A stretch of DNA of 64,000 nt from Nocardiopsis gilva YIM 90087 (GTDB taxonomy: Bacteria > Actinomycetota > Actinomycetes > Streptosporangiales > Streptosporangiaceae). Where the stretch lies: NCBI RefSeq assembly GCF_002263495.1, contig NZ_CP022753.1, forward strand, positions 3,596,001 through 3,660,000. Direction: 5' to 3'. Both the position numbers and the translations under genes were made by a program. Below are positions 10,896 through 17,205 of the stretch, piece after piece. The notes below the pieces were generated by a model. It was not told the DNA's origin. It saw only the letters and a program-made list of their open reading frames with translations, and searched no databases. Each line of letters starts with the position of its first letter. The first letter of the stretch is position 1.

Positions 10896-11076
10896 ATCGT
10901 CCCCCGGCGGTCGTTTCCTCGCTCCAGCTCCGGCCGCCTTGATGCGGCCGGATACGGCCCATCGTCTGCCGTTCCGCCCTGGCGCGCTTCCCTCCCATGG
11001 GGGATCCGAATCCGTCCGACGGTTGACTACAGCATCGGCATCCGCGCCGACGGTCGGCTCCGCCTAACGTGGAGGC

Positions 11077-11553
11077 ATGCGCCTGACCGCTTTCACCGAT
11101 CTCTCGCTCCGCATCGTGATGCGGCTGGCCGTCGCGGAGGACGAGCTGCTGACCACCCGGGACGTCGCGGGCATGGTCGCGATGCCCTATACCCACGCGG
11201 CCAAGGCGGTCGCGCGGTTAAGTGACATGGGGTTGGTGGAGGCCCGTCGGGGGCGCGGTGGTGGGCTGCGGTTGACCGATGCCGGGCACCGGGCGTCGGT
11301 CGGGTGGATCGCGCGGGAGTTGGAGGGTGCGGGGGACGTCGTCGGTTGTGAGGACGACCCGCCGTGCCCGCTGCGCTCTGCGTGTCGGCTGCGGACCGCG
11401 CTGCGCAGGGCCCAGGAGGCGTTCTTCGCGTCGCTCGATCCCGTGACGGTGGATTCTCTCGTGGCCTCTCCCGCCGGGGCGGTGCTGGCCACGCTCCGGG
11501 CGTCCGACCGGGGATCGACACCCGAGGAAACGGCGCCCGAATCTCGCGTGTGA
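11077..11553 (+). CDS. nsrR: NsrR, nitric-oxide-sensing Rrf2 family repressor
   Basis: A 158-residue Rrf2 protein. The N-terminal winged helix (residues 1-70, MRLTAFTDLSLRIVMRLA, then a recognition helix around HAAKAVARLSDMGLV) is followed by cysteines at 91, 97 and 103. The Cys-x5-Cys-x5-Cys spacing is that of the Streptomyces coelicolor NsrR, which carries an NO-sensitive [4Fe-4S] cluster. NO destroys or nitrosylates the cluster and releases DNA. The next gene is the NO dioxygenase hmp, the classic NsrR target, and a candidate NsrR half-site lies between them. Assignment is strong because both residues and context agree. Confidence 0.93.
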   Translation: MRLTAFTDLSLRIVMRLAVAEDELLTTRDVAGMVAMPYTHAAKAVARLSDMGLVEARRGRGGGLRLTDAGHRASVGWIARELEGAGDVVGCEDDPPCPLRSACRLRTALRRAQEAFFASLDPVTVDSLVASPAGAVLATLRASDRGSTPEETAPESRV

Positions 11554-11608
11554 CCTGCTGAGTCATCGGATACTGCGCCCCGGTGCGGCGGGTTGGGCCT
11601 CCGGACTT

Positions 11609-11631
11609 AATATGCATCTGAAACTCCAGTT
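11609..11631 (+). promoter_or_regulatory. Candidate NsrR operator upstream of hmp
   Basis: This 23-bp stretch has the 11-1-11 layout of NsrR sites. The left half AATATGCATCT matches the known half-site pattern AAnATGCATtT; the right half AAACTCCAGTT retains only the outer bases. It lies 40 bases before the hmp start codon. Confidence 0.55.
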
Positions 11632-11670
11632 AAAGGAGTCTCGCTCCCCCTTCACTCCCTTGGAGGTCGC

Positions 11671-12864
11671 ATGCTGTCCGCGGAATCCGCGAAGGTCGTA
11701 CAGGCCACCCTGCCGGTCATCGGCGCGTCGCTCGACGCCATCACCGACCGCTTCTACTCGACGATGTTCGCCGAGCGCCCCGACCTGCTGGACGGGCTGT
11801 TCAACCGGGGCAACCAGGCCAGCGGGGAGCAGCGCCGAGCGCTGGCCGCCTCCATCGCGGGCTTCGCCACCGCGCTCCTGGACAACCCGCTGGAGCGCCC
11901 CGACGCCCTGCTCTCCCGCATCGCGCACAAGCACACCGCCGTGGGCGTCACCGACGACCAGTACATCATCGTGCACAAGTACCTGTTCGGCGCGATCGCC
12001 GACGTGCTCGGCGATGCGGTGACGCCCGAGGTCGCTGCCGCCTGGGACGACGTGTACTGGCTGATGGCCGGCGCGCTCATCGCCCAGGAGGCGCGCATCT
12101 ACGCCGAGGCCGGTGCCGAGGACGGGCGCACGTGGCGCCAGTGGACCGTCGTCCGACGCACGCAGGAGACCCCCGACGTGGTCTCCTGCACGCTCCGCCC
12201 CGTGGGTGACGCCCCCGTCCCGGCGGCGCGCCCCGGCCAGTACGTCAGCGTCCGCGTCCTCCTCCCCGACGGCACGCACCAGCTGCGCCAGTACTCGCTG
12301 TCCGGCGGCACGGGCGCGGGGCTGCGGCGGATCACCGTCAAGCGCATGCGGGACGATGCGCCCCCGCCGGGCGAGGTGTCGAACCTGCTGCACGACACCG
12401 TCCGCGAGGGCGACGAGCTGACGCTGTCCGCCCCCTTCGGCGACCTCCGGCTGGAAGACGGCGAAGGGCCGGTGGTCCTCGCCTCCGCCGGGATCGGATG
12501 CACACCGATCACGGCGATGCTGCACCATCTGGCCGAGACCGAATCACAGCGCCGCGTTCTCCTCCTACACGCCGACCGGTCGGAGCGCACCCACGCCCTG
12601 CGCGTCGAGGCCGAGACTCTGATCGAGCGAATCCCCCGTGCTGAGCACGTGTTCTGGTACGAGGACGCCTCCGGCGGCCCCGCGGCGCGGCCCGGACGGA
12701 TGGACCTCGGCGGCGTCACCGTTCCCCGCGACGCCGAGGCGTACCTGTGCGGCCCGCTGCCCTTCATGCGCGACGTGCGTGCCCAGCTCCTCGCCACCGG
12801 AGTATCCGCCGCGGCCGTGCACTACGAGGTGTTCGGCCCTGACCTGTGGCTCGGCACCGACTGA
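11671..12864 (+). CDS. hmp: Flavohaemoglobin, nitric oxide dioxygenase
   Basis: A 397-residue three-domain flavohaemoglobin that converts NO and O2 to nitrate using NAD(P)H in the cytoplasm. Residues 1-140 are the globin with B10 Tyr29 (DRFYSTMF) and proximal His88 (HKHTAVG). Residues about 150-255 are the FAD domain with RQYSLS. The C-terminal NAD(P) domain has ASAGIGCTP and YLCGPLPFM, ending with the family's typical YEVFGP. Length is normal. The ATG is preceded by TTGGAGG. It follows nsrR by 117 bp with a candidate NsrR site between them, so it should be induced by NO. Confidence 0.96.
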   Translation: MLSAESAKVVQATLPVIGASLDAITDRFYSTMFAERPDLLDGLFNRGNQASGEQRRALAASIAGFATALLDNPLERPDALLSRIAHKHTAVGVTDDQYIIVHKYLFGAIADVLGDAVTPEVAAAWDDVYWLMAGALIAQEARIYAEAGAEDGRTWRQWTVVRRTQETPDVVSCTLRPVGDAPVPAARPGQYVSVRVLLPDGTHQLRQYSLSGGTGAGLRRITVKRMRDDAPPPGEVSNLLHDTVREGDELTLSAPFGDLRLEDGEGPVVLASAGIGCTPITAMLHHLAETESQRRVLLLHADRSERTHALRVEAETLIERIPRAEHVFWYEDASGGPAARPGRMDLGGVTVPRDAEAYLCGPLPFMRDVRAQLLATGVSAAAVHYEVFGPDLWLGTD

Positions 12865-12997
12865 GCGGCTGGCCCAGGTGGGACCACCAGCGTCGAGCGG
12901 TGGCCTCGCAGGCTACGGCGCGCTCGCGAGCGCCGAGGGCCAGCGGGTTCCGGTCGTTCCGCCGGGGCGACCAGCACCGTCCCGGCGGGTGCCGGCT

Positions 12998-13330
12998 TTA
13001 TGGGACCGGGCCGAATTTCACCGAGGCGACGATGTTCTCTCGGGACGACGAACCCGGGGGCAGCGACTGGACGTCCCTCTGGCAGGAGAGGTCAGAGTAG
13101 GCCACCGCCGCCGTGTCCGTCCTGTTGTGCACCACGCGGGCCGGGAACACCGGGAAGGCCGGCTCCCCGACCTGGATGCACCTGCCATCCGGAGGATTGC
13201 TGATGCTCTTCGTCTGCCCCGTGTTCGTGACCCAGACCAGCCGTCCCTCCGCGGCATAGGCGGGCATGGGCAGTGCTACCGCTGCGGCCATGGCGGCGGT
13301 GGCGGTGGCCAGCGCGAAACGACCAAGCAT
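12998..13330 (-). CDS. Small secreted protein, unknown function
   Basis: A 110-residue protein with a clear Sec signal peptide (positively charged start, hydrophobic residues about 5-20, AYA cleavage site before AEGRLVW), leaving a mature domain of about 83 residues. The mature part is beta-rich by composition (RLVWVTNTGQTKSI) and has two cysteines that could form a disulphide. The ATG is preceded by GGGGGA at 7 bases. Such small secreted proteins with WVTN-type starts are common in actinomycetes, but I cannot name the family. It is on the same strand as the O-methyltransferase operon but separated by a hairpin, so it is probably not part of it. Confidence 0.72.
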   Translation of the reverse strand: MLGRFALATATAAMAAAVALPMPAYAAEGRLVWVTNTGQTKSISNPPDGRCIQVGEPAFPVFPARVVHNRTDTAAVAYSDLSCQRDVQSLPPGSSSRENIVASVKFGPVP

Positions 13331-13454
13331 CTCTGATTCCCCCGATAGGTCGCGCTTCCGGTCACGATCGACGACCGTGCTGCCCGGCCCTTTGCCCGGA
13401 GGAGCCCGGGATCATTCGCGGCTGGCCGCTTCCGGACCGTGCCCCGACCGTCGT

Positions 13455-13486
13455 GGCCCCGGGAGCGCTGCGCCCGCCCCGGGGCC
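13455..13486 (-). terminator. GC-rich hairpin after the methyltransferase operon
   Basis: GGCCCCGGG (13455-13463) pairs with CCCGGGGCC (13478-13486), a 9-bp stem with a 14-base loop, 42 bases past the stop of the O-methyltransferase. There is no T-run, as usual for actinobacterial terminators. Confidence 0.5.
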
Positions 13487-13528
13487 GGGGCGGGCGTTCG
13501 AGCGGGACCTCCTGACGGGTCCGACGGC

Positions 13529-14593
13529 TCAGGCCGAGACGGCCTCGATGAGGCTGAGGGGCGAGGCAGTCGGGACGATCCGATGCAGGCGCAGGTCGGC
13601 GTCGGCGAGGAGGGTCGCGAACTGCTCCTCGGTTCGTTCGCGGCCGTTGACCAGGGTGAGCATGGAGAAGTCCATGGTCTTGCCGGGGTGGGGGGTGTCG
13701 CCAGGCGGGATCACCTGCTCGATGATCAGGACCCGGCCGTCGGGGGCCATGGCGTTGCGGCATCCGCGCAGGATCGTGGCGGCCTGGTCGTCGGGCCAGT
13801 CGTGGAGGATCCACTTCAGCAGGTACAGGTCGCCGTCCTCCGGGGCCGTGTGGAAGAAATCGCCGCCGACGACGCTGCAGCGGTCGGCGAGGCCTTCGGC
13901 GCGGAGCTTCTCCTGGGCGGCCTCGGCGACGTGCGGGGCATCGAAAACCACGCCCCGGCTGTCGGGGGTGCTGCGCAGGATGGCGCTGAGCAGGGAGCCG
14001 TTACCGCCGCCCACGTCGACGATTCGGCGGGCATAGGAGAAGTCGTAGGCGTCGAGCACGGCGCGGAGCATCGGCCGGCTCATCTCCCGCATGGCGGCGT
14101 TGAAGAGGTCACCGTGCTCGGGGTGGCCGGCCAGGTAGTCGAAGAAGGACGTGCCGAACGTCGTGGGGAAGGTCGCCTCCCCGGTGCGCACGCTGTGCAG
14201 GGAGTCCAGGAACACCTGGGCAGTGGCTCCGCCGAATGCCAGCGTGGCGTGGACGCTGTAGGGGTGGTCGGAGCGCAGCGGCGCGCCCAGGTCGGTGAGG
14301 GCGAAGCAGCCGGGGTCGGTCTCGGTGAACACCCCGCGGGCGGCGAGCATGCGCAGCATGCGGTACAGCGCGTCGGTGTGGGTGTCGGTGGCTGTGGCGA
14401 GGTCGGCGGCGGTGCGGGGGCCGTCGGCGAGGAGGTCGCCGATCCTCAGCTCCGCGGCGATCTGCAGCGCGCGGGCGTGGATGAGCTGCTCGTGCATCTC
14501 CAGCAGGCGGACGGCGGCCTCCGACGGCTCCGCCTGCCCCTGCCGCTGGGCCTGCTCAGGCTGCTCCACCTGGTCGGTCTGCTCAGCGGGCAA
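13529..14593 (-). CDS. SAM-dependent O-methyltransferase (class of plant-type/TcmN-like)
   Basis: A 354-residue methyltransferase from a TTG start supported by AAGGAGG 7 bases upstream. An N-terminal dimerisation winged helix (about 28-110, AELRIGDLLADGPRTAADLA) precedes the class I SAM domain with motif I RRIVDVGGGNGSLL and the catalytic region LKWILHDWPDD, in which the histidine is the general base typical of small-molecule O-methyltransferases such as those acting on aromatic polyketides and hydroxyindoles. It is the last gene of the minus-strand run that starts with the A-T-TE enzyme. It could methylate a phenolic or enolic product of that enzyme, or the hydroxymalonyl-ACP made by the FkbH genes at 36-40 kb, which lack their own FkbG. 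The choice is open. Confidence 0.92.
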   Translation of the reverse strand: MPAEQTDQVEQPEQAQRQGQAEPSEAAVRLLEMHEQLIHARALQIAAELRIGDLLADGPRTAADLATATDTHTDALYRMLRMLAARGVFTETDPGCFALTDLGAPLRSDHPYSVHATLAFGGATAQVFLDSLHSVRTGEATFPTTFGTSFFDYLAGHPEHGDLFNAAMREMSRPMLRAVLDAYDFSYARRIVDVGGGNGSLLSAILRSTPDSRGVVFDAPHVAEAAQEKLRAEGLADRCSVVGGDFFHTAPEDGDLYLLKWILHDWPDDQAATILRGCRNAMAPDGRVLIIEQVIPPGDTPHPGKTMDFSMLTLVNGRERTEEQFATLLADADLRLHRIVPTASPLSLIEAVSA

Positions 14594-14665
14594 CTGCTGT
14601 CCTCCTTGACGTGGTGTCCGGCGGCGTCGTCGCGTTCACGTTGGGGTTCGCGGTGGTGCTCGGCC

Positions 14666-16093
14666 TCACTTGGTGCCCACGGCCATGGATTCGGGTCCGG
14701 CCAGGTGTTCGACGTAGCAGTCGCGGAATCCGGCCTCGGCCATCCAGCCGAGGCAGTCGGCGCCGGTGTAGTCGAATCCGCCGGGGCTTTCCACGAGCAT
14801 GTGCAGGCTCATCAGCAGCGCGAAGGTGTTGTGTCGGCGCTCGTCGTCGATGAGTGCCTCGTAGACCACGACGCGCCCGCCCTCCGGCAGCGCCTCGTAG
14901 GCCTTGCGGAGCAGCATGCGCTTGGTGTCCAGGTCCCAGTCGTGGAGGGTGTGGCCGAGCACGATGACGTCGGCCTGGGGCAGCGGGTCGGTGAAGAAGT
15001 CGCCCGGCTGGAAGGACATGCGGTCGCCGACCCCGGTTTCGGTGGCCGTCTCGTCGAAGTACGGTGCCACCGCCGCCAGGTCGAAGCCGGTACCGGTGAG
15101 GTGCCCGTGCCGCCGCAGGAGGCGGCTGATCAGCGCTCCTTCGGCGCAGCCGATGTCGGCGACGGTGCGGTACCGGCTCCACGGGATCTTGTCGATGATG
15201 GCGGCGATGCTGCCGGTTGAGCCGCCCGTCATGGCGCGCTGGAAGAGGCGGGTGCGCTCAGGGTCGGCGTAGAGCGCCTCGAAGGGGTCGCCCATCCCCC
15301 CGTTGACATTGTCCTGGGGCTCTCCGCTGCGCAGCGCCTCGCTCAGGCGCCCCCAGGGTTCGTACCACTGTTGGGAGGCGACCTCCAGCAGCCCGCCGAT
15401 GTAGGAGTCGGTCTTGGCCCGGTCCAGGAAGGTGTCGGTGGACGGCAGGTTGCGGTAGCGGCCGTCCTCACGCTCCAGCAGTCCCAGGGAGACCAGGGTG
15501 TCCAGGAAGTCGCGCAGGCCGCGCCCGTGCAGGCCGAGGCGGGCGCGCAGCTGTTCGGCCTCCAGTGGTCCGGCGGCCAGCTCGGTGAACAGTCCCAGTT
15601 CGACGGCGGTCTGCAGCACCCTGGCCGACCAGAACCCGAGTCCGGCCTCGATGATCTGGCCGGGCGAGTCGAGCGGTGCGCGGCGCGGAGATCCGGACGG
15701 CTCGACGATGCGGCGCACGTCGTGGGTGTCGTGGAGGTCCTCGAAGTGCGTCACCTTGCCGTCGGCCACCCGCCAGGAGTGCACCATCCGGACCGTGCCC
15801 GACACGCCGCTGCGGGCGCCGCGCATGTGCAGGACGCCGAGCACCACGACCCGGTCGCCGGATTCCAGGAACTCCCAGGGTTCCTGGCGGAGTTCGCTGA
15901 AGACGGTGCGTGCGCGGGCCATGAACGCCCGCACCTCGTCGAGGCCCTTCTTCGTGCCGCCGAGGCCGTAGTCCGCCATGCCGTCGGGGTGGGTCCAGGT
16001 GACGTCGGGGTGGAACACGGACAGTGCGGCGTCGATGTCGCCGCGCTGGAACGCAGCATAGGAGGTGCGGATGAGATCGGTGTTGGTGGACAC
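14666..16093 (-). CDS. SnoaL-like domain fused to an O-methyltransferase
   Basis: A 475-residue protein starting at GTG 16093, where AAGGAAGG lies 6 bases upstream; longer frames upstream are out of register with the neighbouring gene. Residues about 1-125 are a SnoaL/NTF2-like alpha-beta barrel (IRTSYAAFQRGDIDAALSVF, HSWRVADGKVTHFEDLHDTH), a fold used by polyketide cyclases, hydroxylases and isomerases. Residues about 140-475 form a plant-type O-methyltransferase with motif I TVADIGCAEGALI and LGHTLHDWDLD carrying the catalytic histidine. The two activities would sit on one chain, suggesting that a cyclised or tautomerised product is trapped by methylation. It lies 72 bp before the other O-methyltransferase and 74 bp after the SDR gene. 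Confidence 0.88.
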   Translation of the reverse strand: MSTNTDLIRTSYAAFQRGDIDAALSVFHPDVTWTHPDGMADYGLGGTKKGLDEVRAFMARARTVFSELRQEPWEFLESGDRVVVLGVLHMRGARSGVSGTVRMVHSWRVADGKVTHFEDLHDTHDVRRIVEPSGSPRRAPLDSPGQIIEAGLGFWSARVLQTAVELGLFTELAAGPLEAEQLRARLGLHGRGLRDFLDTLVSLGLLEREDGRYRNLPSTDTFLDRAKTDSYIGGLLEVASQQWYEPWGRLSEALRSGEPQDNVNGGMGDPFEALYADPERTRLFQRAMTGGSTGSIAAIIDKIPWSRYRTVADIGCAEGALISRLLRRHGHLTGTGFDLAAVAPYFDETATETGVGDRMSFQPGDFFTDPLPQADVIVLGHTLHDWDLDTKRMLLRKAYEALPEGGRVVVYEALIDDERRHNTFALLMSLHMLVESPGGFDYTGADCLGWMAEAGFRDCYVEHLAGPESMAVGTK

Positions 16094-16167
16094 GCTGGCC
16101 TTCCTTGGGGGCGGGTGGGGGCGATCCGGGTCGGACGGGCGAGGTGCGGGGCGGTGGTCAGCGGCGG

Positions 16168-17097
16168 TCAGCCGTTCGCGGGGGTGACGGTGATGTCCGG
16201 CAGGTGGGCCTCGAGGGTGCGCCGCAGGCCGCTGCGCCAGTCGACCTGGCAGTCGCCGATCAGGGCGCGGCGCCGGGTGTTGTCGAAGGCGTGTGTGCCG
16301 CGGGTGACGTCGCTGGATTCGAACCGCGCCTTGGTGCCGGTGATGTCGGCGAGGTGGGTGAGCATGTCCTGGACGCCGACGATGTCGTCGCCGCCCCAGT
16401 TCACGACGCGGGCGGGGGCGGTGGCCGCGTCCCACAGCAGCGGGACCTGCCGGGTGATGTCGTCGGTGTGGATGGGGTTGCAGTAGTTCTGGCCGTCGCG
16501 GGGGACCTCGATCGGTTCTCCGGCGAGCAGGCGGCGGAACAGCAGGATGGGGACGCCGCCGTGGCCGTGCGGGCCGTAGGCGACGTTGAGCCGGGCGATG
16601 GTGGTGGGCAGGCCGAGCGTCGTGGCGAACGCGCGGACGGTGCCCTCCACGGCGAGCTTGCCCACGGCGTAGGTGGGCAGCCAGGGCGTCTGGCCGCCCA
16701 GGGGGTCGGTCTCGGTGTGCGGGTGGTCGAGCTCCTGACGGGCGTAGATCGCGCCGGTGGAGACGTAGAGGAAGGCCGTGGCGCGGCGGCAGTGGGTCAT
16801 GAGCCGCCCGGTGGCCGCGCAATTGATTTCCAGGGCGGCGTCGAAGTCGGTGCCGTCGCCGCGGTGGGCGGCGGCGTGCAGTACGTGGGTGAAGTCGTCG
16901 GGGAGGCCGTCGAGTGTGTCGGTGGCCATGTCCCACCGCCAGGTGCGGATGCCGCGTGCCAGGAGCTCGTGTTCGACGTCGGGGTCGCTGAACCGGGCCA
17001 GGCACCACACCTCGTTGTCATGCGCCAGGCTCTCGGCCACTTCGCGGGCCACCTGGCCGGTCGCCCCGGTGATGAGGATCTTCTTCGTCGTGGGCAC
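16168..17097 (-). CDS. NAD(P)-dependent epimerase/dehydratase (extended SDR)
   Basis: A 309-residue extended short-chain dehydrogenase/reductase from GTG, with AGGAGG 5 bases upstream. The N-terminal Rossmann motif is [14 protein letters not shown] (TGxxGxxA variant). The active site has the serine in [11 protein letters not shown] and the YxxxK pair in [14 protein letters not shown]-terminal substrate domain contains CNPIHTDDI, as in sugar-nucleotide and dihydroflavonol-type enzymes. In this operon it more likely reduces or epimerises a pathway intermediate than a nucleotide sugar, since no sugar genes are nearby. It follows the A-T-TE gene, but an 18-bp hairpin separates the two. Confidence 0.9.
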   Translation of the reverse strand: MPTTKKILITGATGQVAREVAESLAHDNEVWCLARFSDPDVEHELLARGIRTWRWDMATDTLDGLPDDFTHVLHAAAHRGDGTDFDAALEINCAATGRLMTHCRRATAFLYVSTGAIYARQELDHPHTETDPLGGQTPWLPTYAVGKLAVEGTVRAFATTLGLPTTIARLNVAYGPHGHGGVPILLFRRLLAGEPIEVPRDGQNYCNPIHTDDITRQVPLLWDAATAPARVVNWGGDDIVGVQDMLTHLADITGTKARFESSDVTRGTHAFDNTRRRALIGDCQVDWRSGLRRTLEAHLPDITVTPANG

Positions 17098-17122
17098 GTG
17101 CGCCTCCTGCGTCGCCGGACTG

Positions 17123-17170
17123 TGGGGTCGCCGGTCCCGGTTCCCGGAGGGGCCGGGACCGGCGACCCCA
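17123..17170 (-). terminator. Strong hairpin between the A-T-TE gene and the SDR gene
   Basis: An 18-bp perfect stem (17123-17140 with 17153-17170) and 12-base loop lie after the stop of the A-T-TE gene and 26 bases before the SDR start. It should end or attenuate the upstream transcript. Confidence 0.75.
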
Positions 17171-17205
17171 GAATCATAGGATCATCGGTTATTGCGTCGG
17201 GGTGG

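Noticed and set aside
16093-17008. A longer start for the SnoaL-methyltransferase gene that would overlap the SDR gene
   Set aside because: The extra N-terminus is Pro/Arg-rich shadow sequence of the SDR gene in another frame; GTG 16093 has a strong ribosome site and starts the SnoaL fold.
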